64,000 nt of DNA, taken from assembly GCA_963921825.1 (NCBI GenBank), contig OY997596.1, positions 33,533,932 to 33,597,931 on the forward strand, read 5' to 3'. Origin of the DNA: Erodium maritimum (Eukaryota; Streptophyta; Magnoliopsida; Geraniales; Geraniaceae). Numbering within the stretch: the first letter of the stretch is position 1; each line of letters begins with the position of its first letter. Under the pieces are notes generated by a model, which made no database searches, was not told the DNA's origin, and saw only the letters and a list, made by a program, of their open reading frames with translations. Below, piece by piece: positions 9,600-19,514 of the stretch. A program made the position numbers and the translations under genes.

Positions 9600-11781
9600 T
9601 CCTCCCCCACCAAAACGGAGCATCGCCCCGATGTTCGCCTACCACCTCGGAAGTCCCTCCCTTCTTCTTTACTCCTTGGTCCCCCATGTCGACCCCGAGA
9701 AAGGTAGAAGAAGAGTGATACTTGGAATCAAAATTAGATAAAATCGACTCAAGTATCTTACCTCCCTTGTCCTCTTGAGTTCGCCCCTCGGTTGTCCCTC
9801 CTTGTTCTACTTGGCGTTCTTCAAGAGTGTGCTCTCTAGAAGGGTCATGTAGGTGGTGGTCATCCATCGCATCATCCAATAGCTTGGCCCGATCCAATGG
9901 ATCTGCCTTCGCGTAATGCCTACGATGAAGTCCCAACACCACACGCCGCTTCTTGGTTTGCACCTTGGTTGAGAAGGTCGAGTCCCTCCACAACACCTTC
10001 AGCCACTTGACCTTCTTGGTGCGCGGTCTAACCTTGTGGACGACCTTCCCTTTGGTCCCATCCGTCTTGGTTTCCACCCCACCATCTTGAGGTACAAGCG
10101 CATCCGCCTCAACATGTTCCAACAAGTCCCCATGATGGTTCCTTGGTTGCACATTTGAGCTCTTCGCCGGCACAAGCTCCTTGACATTATCATCGTCAAG
10201 ACTTGGTAGTAGCTTCTTGGGCAGCCCACAAGACGGAGTGTCCTTGGGCTCGTCCAAAAGCTCCTCTACCAAGGTCGGAACTTCCACCGTTGTCCCACCA
10301 ACCCCGAAGTCTTCAAGAAAGGTAGAAGAAGGAGAGTAATTTAGACATGAATTCAATTGCATAGCTGAAATTGTCTTACCCCCTTTGTGTTTCCTTATGA
10401 GCGGGATTTGGCACGGCGTCCCCTCCAAGATCCACATCGTGTCTAGGTGAGGGACGACTACACTTTGTATGCGATCGAGAAAATCCCAACCCATGACAAA
10501 GTCATAATCGTCTAGCCTCATCACAAACAAGTCCACCTTTCCACTCCAAGCTCCAATCTTTAGTTGGACGCCTTGAGCTATGCCCTCCACGGGAGTTGGT
10601 TCTTTGTTCACCGTCTTCACGCATGAACTTCCTTTGCACGTCTTGAGCCCCATCCTTTTGGCGACCTCAAGACTAATGAACAAGTCCGAAGCACCCGTAT
10701 CCACAAGGGCCTTCATCTCGACTCCGTTCATCTCGGTATCCACGTACATGGAACCTTTGCGTTCCCTCCGTCCTTCCTCCGCTCGCATTGCACCCAAGAG
10801 CACTAACGAACTCATGGTGGTCTCATGCGTTGGTTCCGGCACGGTTTCCATAGCTCTCAAGCTTGCTTTGTTTGGGCAATCACGCATCAAATGGTTACCC
10901 TTGCAAATAAAACATGAAGAGGTATTTTGAAAGGAACTAGGACTACCCGGTTTGGTTGGCCTCTCGGTGTTGAACCTTGGCTTCTCCACGGATCCGTCCC
11001 TTCGCTTCTCTTCCCTATGAGGTGACCGCCTACTTCTCGTACCACGATTGTCCGTTGGTTTCTCCTTCCTTGTGTAATCAGCCAAGGATTCTACCACACG
11101 GATTGCCTCGTTCAAGTCTCGTACGTTGGCTCTTCGCAACTCCGCTTGCGCCCAAGTAGCTAGTCCGTCTTTGAATGCAAAGAGCGCCTCTCTTCCACCA
11201 AAACCCGGAATCTCTAGCATGATCTCTTGGAAAGTCACCACGTACTCATAGATAGACCCCTTTTGAGTCAACCGGCGAAGCCTTCCTCTTGCTTCATCCT
11301 CGGCGTTCTCGGGCCTAAACTGTGCCTTGAGCTCATCCTTGAACTCCAACCAAGAATCAATGACCTCCTCGTCATCGTACTTAGCCTCTTCACAACGCCT
11401 ACGCCACCATAGGCTAGCAGTGTCAGATAAAAAGTTGCAAATATTCTTAAGCTTACTTGCATCATCTTGGACGTTCACTGCCTCAAAGTAGTTGTCCATG
11501 CTCCAAAGGAAGTTGTCAACGATCTTCGCTGATCTTGTGCCCGCAAAAGACTTTGGCCGAGGAACATCCATCCTCGGGGTGCCCCCACCTCCATTTGCCA
11601 CGGCCTTCTTGCAAAGCTTCAACTCCTCTTGCAAGGACAGCACGGTCTCCTCCAACTCCTCGATCTTCTTAGTGTAAGGATCGAAGGTGACCTCTAGAAA
11701 ATCATCACGCTTGTACAACGTGCTGATTTCCTCCTTCACCCAAGTGTACCGCCCTTCTCCCCTCTTCACATACTCCTCCAA
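9583..11781 (-). CDS. Gag-protease polyprotein of the non-autonomous element, 732 aa
   Basis: One continuous frame. Residues 1-60 hold a coiled-coil-like stretch (EELEETVLSLQEELKL). Residues about 70-240 match the plant retrotransposon gag domain (WWRRRCEEA, then FKDELKAQFRPENAEDEARG, then GLATWAQAELRR). A single CCHC zinc knuckle follows (CFICKGNHLMRDC), then an aspartic protease with LVDTGASDLFIS and a flap-like region around VMGWDFL. The last 270 residues have no known domain and hold a repeated SSSTFL-type box. The frame runs across the purine tract and ends inside the 3' LTR. Gag builds the particle and the protease matures it; polymerase and integrase would have to come from a relative. 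The start at 11781 is the first methionine of the open frame; a true start further upstream is possible. Confidence 0.85.
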   Translation of the reverse strand: MEEYVKRGEGRYTWVKEEISTLYKRDDFLEVTFDPYTKKIEELEETVLSLQEELKLCKKAVANGGGGTPRMDVPRPKSFAGTRSAKIVDNFLWSMDNYFEAVNVQDDASKLKNICNFLSDTASLWWRRRCEEAKYDDEEVIDSWLEFKDELKAQFRPENAEDEARGRLRRLTQKGSIYEYVVTFQEIMLEIPGFGGREALFAFKDGLATWAQAELRRANVRDLNEAIRVVESLADYTRKEKPTDNRGTRSRRSPHREEKRRDGSVEKPRFNTERPTKPGSPSSFQNTSSCFICKGNHLMRDCPNKASLRAMETVPEPTHETTMSSLVLLGAMRAEEGRRERKGSMYVDTEMNGVEMKALVDTGASDLFISLEVAKRMGLKTCKGSSCVKTVNKEPTPVEGIAQGVQLKIGAWSGKVDLFVMRLDDYDFVMGWDFLDRIQSVVVPHLDTMWILEGTPCQIPLIRKHKGGKTISAMQLNSCLNYSPSSTFLEDFGVGGTTVEVPTLVEELLDEPKDTPSCGLPKKLLPSLDDDNVKELVPAKSSNVQPRNHHGDLLEHVEADALVPQDGGVETKTDGTKGKVVHKVRPRTKKVKWLKVLWRDSTFSTKVQTKKRRVVLGLHRRHYAKADPLDRAKLLDDAMDDHHLHDPSREHTLEERQVEQGGTTEGRTQEDKGGKILESILSNFDSKYHSSSTFLGVDMGDQGVKKKGGTSEVVGEHRGDAPFWWGRMSRTR

Positions 11782-11954
11782 AAGAGCTATTCATTCCTCC
11801 AAAGAAATAGAAGAAGAAGAATCAATATCACGAAGTGAAGGCTCTTTTGACTTACCCCGTTTCTTAGTGTTCACTCTTGACATGTCACGGCCAGCAACAT
11901 CAACCTCCAAAGCCAACTCAACTTGTTCGGCCATTGCTTTGTTCTTGAACCGGT

Positions 11955-11966
11955 GCTCTGATACCA
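11955..11966 (-). other. Primer-binding site, initiator Met tRNA type
   Basis: Plus strand gctctgatacca, that is TGGTATCAGAGC on the minus strand, 2 bases inside the 5' LTR end. This is the classic site complementary to the 3' end of initiator Met tRNA and fixes the element's orientation. Confidence 0.9.
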
Positions 11967-11968
11967 CT

Positions 11969-12669
11969 TGTCACGGGACCACAAGACCACCCTCTTGGAT
12001 CCGTGCGGCTCGCCTCCTTACACAAGTCTTTCCCTAGACTTTGTAAGCCAAAGCGATCAGCCTTCAACGTTGCGGAAGCGTCTTAGGGAATGAGCCACGA
12101 ACAAGCAACAAAAGAAAGGTAGAAGAAGAGAGTTTGGTGCTCAAGAGGGAGCGTTTTTCAGATTGTATTGAGAGTGAAAATGAGTACAAAAGTAAGTGAG
12201 TTTACAAGGCTAATGAGCCCTCTATATATACTAGTACAAGAGATCTAAATATGGAAACAAGAATAAATGAAATGCCTTTAATGCATTGATTCCTTGGTCA
12301 AAGACTATCCCTTGATCCTTGCCAAGTCTTGTAACTCCCATTGACCCTTGATTCTTGCTCCTTGTCTCTACCATCTAGAAGGGAACCAATCATGGCCATG
12401 TCTAGGTTCGTTGCACCTTGACCATACCAACCGATCAGCCCCTCCTCTCGGCCCAAAACAGCTCCGCCCATGGCTCGGCCCAGCTCGCCACCGCCCATTC
12501 CTCGGGCCATCTCGCCCTCGCCCATGTCTTGGCCCGGTCCGCCCTCGCCCATGTCTCGGCCTGGCCCTTGGCCGGTCTCTCCCTCTCGGCAACCAAATGG
12601 GACCGAGCCCACCTCGTCCCCAAGTGCACGGCACCAGCCCAAAGAAGGGCCTTCACCTGGTCTGTGACA
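11969..12669 (-). repeat. 5' LTR of the gag-protease element
   Basis: Starts tgtcacgggaccac and ends ggtctgtgaca on the plus strand. It is followed at once by the resumed gypsy-1 LTR (cttgggaggccgtgag). Confidence 0.9.
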
Positions 12670-12940
12670 CTTGGGAGGCCGTGAGTGCCCGTGGGGTTGT
12701 TGAGCTCGTGAGTTATGGTTGGTGTGTCTTGGGAGGCCGTGAGTGCCCGTGGGGTTGTTGAATCCGTGTTTTACTGTTGGTGTCTTGGGTGGCCATGAGT
12801 GCCTGTGGGGTGTTGAACCTGTGTTGTTGCTGCTTGTTGAACTTTGCTTGTGATTGTGATTGTGCTTGCCCGAGGTTAGTGACCCGACTGTGTGTCGGGA
12901 AGTGTGGAATTTGGCTGGCTTACCTGACAGGGATCGGTAA

Positions 12941-13094
12941 GTTGCGAGCGTTCTTTGGCTGGCCTGACCGAGTTCGAGTCTTGGGAGGTTGCGAGCGTTC
13001 TTTGGCTGGCTTGACCGAGTTCGAGTCTCGGGAAGTTGCGAGCGTTCTTTGGCTAGCCTGACCGAGTTCGAGTCTCGGGAGGTTGTGAGCGTTT
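12941..13094 (+). repeat. 47-bp minisatellite in LTR family B
   Basis: Units starting gttgcgagcgttctttggct lie at 12941, 12988, 13035 and 13082, exactly 47 bp apart. Other family-B LTRs carry related or replaced arrays at the same place. Confidence 0.9.
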
Positions 13095-13814
13095 TTAGGC
13101 GATGAGAGGGCAGCTCCCCTTCGACTAGGTATCGGAAAAGCAGCGTTGTATATATCGCCAACAGGTCGACCGCCTGGAGCCTGACAGGGATCGGCAAAGC
13201 GCGTGGGGCAGGCTCGAGCCCAGCCGGTTAGCAACCGGCACTGAGCAGCTGACAGGAGTTCGATCCTTTGTGATCTTGTTTGGTGTGCGATCCTTTGTGA
13301 TCTTGGGTGTTGCGTGGTGGTCTGTCGTGTCTTTGGAGGAGGTCGTCGATCGTTGTGTCGGGTCTACCTTACGTGTCCGAGTGTTGAGTCGGCTGAGGAA
13401 AGTATCAGTGTGTGGGTGTCGGTCGGGTTACTTGAGTTGAGGATGGTGTTCCCGATGTTGAGTTGGTTGTTGGTGTTACCGGCATTGTCTGCTAATTATG
13501 CCATATTCAGTCTGTTATCCGTGGTGGTGAGCGAACGCTCACCCCTAGCTGCTTTTCCTACAAGTACCGGTCGCAGGTTGGACTAGGTGAGCTTCCGAAG
13601 CTTGAAGAGCTGGGAGCGGGATTCTGGGTTTATTTTGAGTCTAGCGACGGATACCACACTTTTGTCCACTTGTTGGGACGTGTTTTAAGTTGTAAATATT
13701 AATTTGTTGAACAAACGGTGATCTTAAAGTGATTTAATGTAAAAGGTTTCAAAATATTTTATCGTTTTAAAAGTCCACGTCCTGAGTTCGGTTTACTGAA
13801 ATTGGGGCGTGACA

Positions 13815-14140
13815 GACACCATTATGGATAGTCTAAGACCATTTACGACATGATTACACTGAATCGGTCTAATCCCGATCAATGTAGGTTGCATGTTTTG
13901 GAAATTAGTGTACACTGGCCTTGATTTTTGGGTCAAATTTTTTTTCATCGCATTGAAAATATACGGATTTGGCCAATTATGAGTCAAATTTTATGAAAAT
14001 AATTAAATAAAATACCGTCGACAATGAAAAGAAGGTAATATTATTCTTTCCAAAAATAAGCAAAGGAAACTACAACACAAACCCAATAAACACCAAAACC
14101 CGAGATCCAATCAAAAAACACCACCGACAAACCCGAGTGG
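13815..14140. other. No recognisable feature
   Basis: AT-rich sequence after the gypsy-1 LTR. No gene, motif or repeat end is recognised. It may belong to the Harbinger remnant that follows. Confidence 0.4.
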
Positions 14141-14869
14141 ATGAGAACTAGAGGTTGGCCAACTCGTTCACTAGGCGCCATTTCACACATTCCTGAATAG
14201 TCGCCCACCACTCATGCTTGTTGAAGGGGAGGTCGATACTACGGGCATACGTACGGTTGGCCTCGAGGATTTCTTGGCTTCGGTGGCGGTTAGACCGAGC
14301 TCATGTTGGGCCTTCAAGAACACCAACTCGAATCCCTTCACCTGGACTTTTTTGTTTTGCTAGTGATCTTTAATCTACTTCTCAAACCGAGGAAATGGAG
14401 TCGAAGCCATGGATATCTAATCCTCGTACAGATGGTGTCAATACTCTCTGGTTGCGTGAGCATGAAACATCCACACAACCACCGGTCGCCTTTCCTCCAC
14501 ATCGGTCCAAGTAGGCGTTATGAACTATTCGGTGTTGGAGAAAATAAGAACTTATTGTCGATTCTATTTTCTGGAGAGAGTATTGAAAAAGAAGAAGAGT
14601 TACTTCTGAATCTGTATTTAGGATGACTTTAATTAGGGGTTGCAGAATAATAGGTTTGCATTTTAGAAATTTCCAAATATTAGCCAAACTTGTAGAATCG
14701 GTTAAACCATTTAATGTGGAAGAATCGGGGCATGTGAACAAGTGGAGAATCGGTCCCACAAGACGAAATTAAAAGTTCAGATTTATTTTGAACATTGCGG
14801 GGTACGATCCGAGTATAAAACGAACGACGTGTTCAAAACCGAGCACAACGATTGAAAATAATAACATTG

Positions 14870-15100
14870 AACATGCTAGTTCTGGTTCATAGCTCGAAGC
14901 ATCTCAAACATAAGAGCCTCGTGATTGGCCTTCTCTACCAGATACCATTTGGATGTGTCGAGGGCAACTGTTTCAGCGTACTACATGGTCAGTGAAAGCT
15001 GGCACTTCATTAGGCGGGCTTTTATGCGCTTGAACTGGCCACGACGACGTTGTTCTTGCTCGATCTTGTACAATGCTGGTGGCGGACCCAAATCACTGTA
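14870..15100 (-). pseudogene. Possible Harbinger ORF1 (Myb/SANT-like) C-terminal remnant
   Basis: Minus-strand reading contains a charged helix-like stretch (LYKIEQEQRRRGQFKRIKAR) followed by KWYLVEKANHEALMFEML. Plant Harbinger ORF1 proteins end with similar charged coiled segments. At least one stop interrupts it. The call relies mainly on position beside the transposase. Confidence 0.4.
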
Positions 15101-15379
15101 AGAAACACCGCTTTCGTTCTATAACTCAACAAATTTGGTTGAAGACTACTTTTGGAAGGAGAAGTTATTGCATTAAATAAGTGAATATGGGTTTCCTTTT
15201 ATAAGAAACCGAATCGGTCAAGGAGGTAGAATTAGAAAGGTTAAGTATTTATATTACAATCAAATAAATTTGCCAAAACACAAGTAAATAGAACGTCGAA
15301 AAAGCAGGAAAACTTATCGTCCCGATATGAAACAGAGATACATAAATACATTTAAATAAACTACGTAAAAATGACCTAG

Positions 15380-16015
15380 TAGTTTACTAGTGGTCGTCAT
15401 CCATAACGGCCTCCGTCCTGAGCAACATCCAAATATGTTCAATCAAACCAGTCTTCAGTTGCTGGTGCACTGCTCGATTCTCTAGCCGGCTTGAGTGGTT
15501 TCGGATATAATCGTAACCTGGTAATGGCCCTCAATGGACGGGTATGAGTCATTCTGTTTCTCCCTGATAGGTGTCACGCTCATCGTCCACAATCATGTTG
15601 TATATAATAATGCACACACGTATTATCATAGACAATTAACTACTGGCCCAACCCCGAGCAGGCCTACAAATGATATGAAAATGGGCTTGTATAATTCTGA
15701 ATTCCCTCTCCACATCCTTCCTTGCATCATCCTATTTCTTTGCGTATAACACGTGCCTCAGTATGTGTCGTACATGGATAGACTTTGCAAATGCCGCACA
15801 CAGTGGGTAAATTCCATCAGTTAAGTAGTAAGGAGTGTTGTAGTACGTACCGTTGACCTCAAATACGACCGCATGCTACTCATCTTGATATACGTGAGCA
15901 AATATGGACGATTAGTTCAAAACATTAATATCGTTGTTCGATCCCAGCATTCCAAAGTATGTGTGCTGATGAATGGGGATGACTATGCGTCAACACTCCC
16001 TTTTTACATGCATCT
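15380..16015 (-). pseudogene. PIF/Harbinger transposase (DDE_4/nuclease family) fragment
   Basis: Minus-strand reading gives TYFGMLGSNNDINVLN, then VVFEVNGTYY, NTPYYLTDGIYPLCAAFAKS, a segment with DDARKDVEREF and finally IYNMIVDDERDT. These are signature blocks of plant Harbinger transposases, which cut and move the element, in the correct order; VER(A/E)F holds the catalytic glutamate region. Several in-frame stops (after INVLN, after the YQDE segment and after PARGWASS) and a frame change near 15750 show it is inactive. The N-terminal half, including helix-turn-helix, is not seen. Confidence 0.85.
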
Positions 16016-16029
16016 GGACACGGTCATCA

Positions 16030-17440
16030 AGCAATATAAAGACGGTTAAGTACCGGTCGATCCCACATGGAGTAGAAATATCACTTTCGGGAATCTACTT
16101 AGCTACGCCTAGTTCACTTCTTGAAAACCAAACACCACCGATCTAGACGAGTTCAGTAATCAAGTAGAACTACATAGAGTAACGAATCACGAAACTCTGG
16201 TAAAACAAAAGTGTAAGTAAATTCTATAAACATGAAATCCCGTCTCACACTAGATCAAATCATGGATCGCTCCAAACATCAATCTGCATAGCGCACACAA
16301 CAATCATGAGAACATACCCAAATCATTCGGTCGGCTTGAAACACAAGAGAATCGAGAAAACACAACCTAGCATATTCCTATCTTTTTAATAGGAAATCAA
16401 GAAATATACATGTCGGAAATCCTAGATAAGTTCACTAAATGGCTAAAGTTTGCATTTTTACGAACTCTAGCCTAGAACTTGATGTACACCCGAGAGATGA
16501 AATAGCTAGCACATGAAAACGGGTTCAAAAACATGACAGATCGAACACAAAGCACGAAAATCAAGCATAAACATCGAGTAGCTTAAATATAGATGAATAT
16601 CCATACAAGCAATTCGATGCTAATTAAACTCAAAACCCCCCAAATCATGCCAAAACATTACCAAACTCAAATTAACCATAAACCCATTCATCAATTTAAA
16701 GAAAATCAACGTTGACACAACACCCATGACCAAAGATTGGAATCCAAGGTCATGGAATCCAAATCCTACTCAAGCATACCAAACAAGCCAAGCTTTACAA
16801 CAAAATAGAGAAAAGTAGAGATTAGAACCCGGATTGGGTTGAGAAACCCTATCAAAAAATCCTCTAGCTTACAAACCCACCATCTCCAACTCACCAAATC
16901 TTCAACACATGAAAATGGAGAAGTTGGAGATAGTGGGAGGCTCATGGATGCTTGAAACCTCCTTGGATCGTCTAAGTTATGGCTTTTAGTGGTAGATTTT
17001 CTCTCAAAAATGAAGAACACTCAAGAATAAATGAAGAACAAGAGAGAGAAGAAGAAAAATAAATTTTGATGATATAAAATCTGATATGGAATATGTCTCC
17101 TAGGCCTAATATATATACACGGCTTGACAGATAAATAAATGGTCTTATCCATTCTTCACGCGAGTTGGAACAGGCTGGAGGAGCTGCTGCGGGTGGGCGC
17201 ACGAGAGGATAAGTGTTCTGTTAGACCTCCGACAGGCCTCGTTCTTACGCGAATAATTTTCTTTTTTCACGGCCTACAAAACAAGACCAATCATGAATAT
17301 ATTTTGAAATAAAGAAAAATATTGACGATGTAGGAGATTTTGCGCATTTATTAAAAAACGCTGAAAATATAAAAAACGAGGCACAAATAAGGTAAAAATA
17401 TAGGGAAAACTAGCCAAATTAGATAGGACAAATTTGCGGT
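16030..17440. other. Non-coding stretch of unknown repeat origin
   Basis: It begins with a tract reading taccggtcgatcccacatgg and ends near aatttgcggtcatcacgtgc. Both phrases feel repeat-like, but I cannot name the family. The frames at 16766-17020 and 16972-17202 have no recognisable domain. Confidence 0.35.
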
Positions 17441-18059
17441 CATCACGTGCAAAATCAAGGTGTTGGGCCCTGCAACTACTTCAAGCATGACCAAAGGCTC
17501 AGAATGATCGCCCTGCTCATGAACCCCCTTATGCACTTTTGGAAATTTATTCCACCCAATGCATACAATCGAGGCTGCCGATACAACCTAGAAAACCCGA
17601 AGTTTCATTCACAAGCATATGAACTATACAAACACTTATTTCCGCTAAATTGAGGTAATTATGATGTACTTGAAAAAAAAAAACTAGGATCATGTCAATA
17701 TACAAAATATGTAACCATCATGGTAAACAACACATAATGCCTCAGACGTTCATAGAACTCGTAGAGCAGAACATACATGATAGGGCCAATCGTGCTAATT
17801 ATTTTAGTGTGACGATTGAATAAGTCATGAGATATGATCCGAAAAGGGTGTATGTTGAAGATGCATTTACATTCCGTAGCAATGATGTTGTTATTGATAA
17901 TCATCATACGATGAGTAATGTTGTTGATTGCTTGGTTATACAAATTATCATCAGACAATAGATAGGAAACTATTATGTAGATTATGTCGTTAAAGGAAAA
18001 ACACAATACGACAAACACAACTTTCGATGAAAATTGTGCGGTTATGAAGCCTTTTTTCT

Positions 18060-18575
18060 GGAAGGTAACAAGTTTCAATAATCATTCTCATATGCGAAAA
18101 AAATGTTGAGGAGTAGGACGGGTTATGTGAAGTACGATACTTTGGCACATGGGTGCAGTTGGTACTAAAAAGAAACAACCAATTAGAGGACGTGTACATT
18201 CTGTGATGAGCTTTAGTACGAGAAGACATCGAGCTAGAAACAGGAGGCAAAGAAGGATGTTAGGCATTTTCCTATAACACTGTTGCGGAATTTGTATAGA
18301 TCACCTTATATTGTAGAGAAAGTAAGATGGTGCAAGAACATGATGTCAAAAGACGATGACGAATCCAGCTAACAACGAAGCATGTAAAAGTTCCGACAAG
18401 GAATTCCCTCGATTTGCATCGAAAACCCGCAATGTTCGTCTTGCATTGGCCACCAACAAGGGTTTCCAATTTAATGCACCTATTGTGGTTCATAGCACAT
18501 GACTCATTATACTAATGCCTTATAAATTACCCCCGAACATGTCCATGAACAAAGATTTTAACCTAATAACCAAAC
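18060..18575 (+). pseudogene. CACTA TNP2-like transposase fragment
   Basis: Plus-strand reading gives FPRFASKTRNVRLALATN and, in the same frame after one stop, LIILMPYKLPPNMSMNKDFN. Intact TNP2 proteins have the blocks FPxFAxxPRNVRLGLATDGF and PYNLPPxMCM at this spacing. The stretch upstream to 18060 is weaker. TNP2 is the catalytic transposase of En/Spm elements. This copy is inactive: in-frame stops and a lost GFNPF block. Confidence 0.75.
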
Positions 18576-18847
18576 TAGATGATCTTCACGCAAATGTTGG
18601 TGATACGGCGAGGTGTTTGATATGGAGGATGATGATGAAAAGCAGTATGACGATGTGAAGTAGTACTCTGATGATGAAGTAGGGTTTGACGATGACGAGA
18701 TGTCCTGTGATGAAGAAGAATTATTGTATCTATCAGATGACTGATCGCTTGACGACGAATAAAGTTTCGAATAGGGTCTAGAACGAACAAAAAACCAAAG
18801 CAATTTCGTGCACTATGTATTTGTTTCATTACCCATCGAAGCTACGC

Positions 18848-18881
18848 TTTGGTCGGTGATGAAAATTCATCACCGACCAAA
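18848..18881. repeat. Perfect inverted repeat, 16-bp arms, 2-base loop
   Basis: tttggtcggtgatgaa, then aa, then ttcatcaccgaccaaa. Related single motifs occur at about 18890-18900, 19048-19095 and 19196-19210. It fits a CACTA subterminal transposase-binding repeat. Confidence 0.85.
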
Positions 18882-19280
18882 TCATAACTTGGTCGGTAGT
18901 GAAATAGTACAAAGAAAAAATACTATTTTTTTTGTGATATAACTAATTAGATAATTGTTTTACAACAATATGAATCTAATGTCTATCAATTTGTAAATTA
19001 AGGACACAATTTGCTCAATTTTGGGTTTTGATTGATTGAATATTAATTACCGACCAAATAATTAGGTCGGTGATGGCATTCATCACTAACCAAATGTTTA
19101 TTTTGCCGAAGTTGAAAAGTATGATTTCAAAAAAAATCTTAGCATTGGAATTGAAATGGCGTCGTACCACGAACTTTATTACGGATCAAATCATAATTCG
19201 GTCGGTAATGAAATCCTTAATATAGCTCATAGTCACGAATCTCTCCCTCACTTCCTCTCTTCTCTCGTTTCTGTTTACTA

Positions 19281-19514
19281 ATGTCTCTCCGTCGCTGTCT
19301 CTTCCGTCTTACCCAGCTCCTCCGTCTGTCGTCGTCTGCCCGCTCCATCGCCACGAGCAACAACCTTGACTACGGCCTATGTCCTGACCCCCAACCGATT
19401 GTGCACCCTCTTATTTCATTATTTCCAATGACTTCCTCTCTTTCCCTTTTCGGCTTCGGGTCCCCGTGTTGTCGTCGTTTAAGCTTCATCTATTTCCAGG
19501 TTAGTCCCAAGTAA
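19281..19514 (+). CDS. Exon-like ORF, 77 aa, possible captured or stranded first exon
   Basis: An ATG follows a pyrimidine-rich leader (ctctccctcacttcctctc) as in plant 5' UTRs. The start MSLRRCLFRLTQLLRLSSSA is rich in arginine, leucine and serine with no acidic residue, like an organelle-targeting peptide. A donor-like cag/gttagt lies at about 19499-19507, so the true exon may end there. Nothing downstream continues it before the copia-3 LTR at 19730. The gene is not recognised; it could be a gene piece caught by the CACTA element or a host gene cut by copia-3. Confidence 0.35.
   Translation: MSLRRCLFRLTQLLRLSSSARSIATSNNLDYGLCPDPQPIVHPLISLFPMTSSLSLFGFGSPCCRRLSFIYFQVSPK

Larger units (their letters stand above)
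8900..12669 (-). mobile_element. Non-autonomous gag-protease LTR element (TR-GAG type)
   Basis: Two LTRs (8900-9599, 700 bp; 11969-12669, 701 bp) begin TGTCACGG and end TGACA on either strand. On the minus strand the order is 5' LTR, Met primer-binding site (11955-11966), one long Gag-protease frame (9583-11781), a purine tract (plus strand tcctccccc from 9600) and the 3' LTR. No reverse transcriptase, RNase H or integrase is present. It sits in the 57-bp array of the gypsy-1 LTR; the 4 bases cttg occur on both sides. The LTRs differ by about 2 percent by eye, so it is young. It looks whole or nearly so for its type. Confidence 0.88.
1..13814 (+). mobile_element. gypsy-1: Ty3/gypsy chromovirus, Tekay/Del-like, entered from inside its leader
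   Basis: The window opens inside this element: bases 1-240 resemble the leader of gypsy-2 downstream of its primer-binding site (about 28100-28330). Parts in order are a repeat-rich leader, protease, reverse transcriptase, integrase C-terminal part, chromodomain-like 3' end, a polypurine tract at about 6660-6676 and a long 3' LTR starting at 6677 and ending at 13814. Wording such as [10 protein letters not shown] and HHEAESTWEREDEV is typical of Tekay/Del chromoviruses. No gag was recognised. The element is broken in many places and holds two younger insertions (3308-6477 and 8900-12669). Family call is firm; lineage call is inferred from motif wording. Confidence 0.85.
6677..13814 (+). repeat. 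3' LTR of gypsy-1 (LTR family B), split by a nested element
   Basis: It starts tgtaataaccactcccgg right after a purine-rich tract and ends ggggcgtgaca. Leaving out the inserted element at 8900-12669, about 3.36 kb remains, in line with related LTRs of 3508, 3135 and 2633 bp in this window. It carries a 57-bp minisatellite (about 8540-8899), a 47-bp minisatellite (12941-13094) and the hairpin ggtgagcgaacgctcacc (13526-13543). The 5' LTR lies outside the window. Confidence 0.88.
14140..16015 (-). mobile_element. PIF/Harbinger DNA transposon remnant
   Basis: A DDE transposase remnant at 15380-16015 is followed on the minus strand by possible remnants of the companion DNA-binding ORF (14870-15100 and about 14150-14370), which matches the two-gene layout of plant PIF/Harbinger elements. 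Terminal inverted repeats and the 3-bp target duplication could not be placed, so the limits are approximate. Confidence 0.65.
17690..19230 (+). mobile_element. CACTA (En/Spm) transposon remnant
   Basis: TNP2-type transposase similarity at 18060-18575 is followed by an acid-rich segment (18600-18750) and subterminal repeats of the accgaccaaat/ggtcggt type (18848-19215), which are typical near CACTA ends. Terminal CACTA bases and the 3-bp target duplication were not found, so the limits are approximate. Confidence 0.65.

Noticed and set aside
9229-9707. Arginine- and proline-rich frames on both strands, repeated at 12348-12761
   Set aside because: They lie inside the two LTRs of the gag-protease element and reflect GC-rich low-complexity sequence.
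12298-13197. 299-aa minus-strand frame spanning two elements
   Set aside because: It runs from one element's LTR into another's minisatellite, so it cannot be one gene.
17280-17300. Partner arm of the long-inverted-repeat family
   Set aside because: Only about 19 bases match, too short in AT-rich DNA to support an arm.
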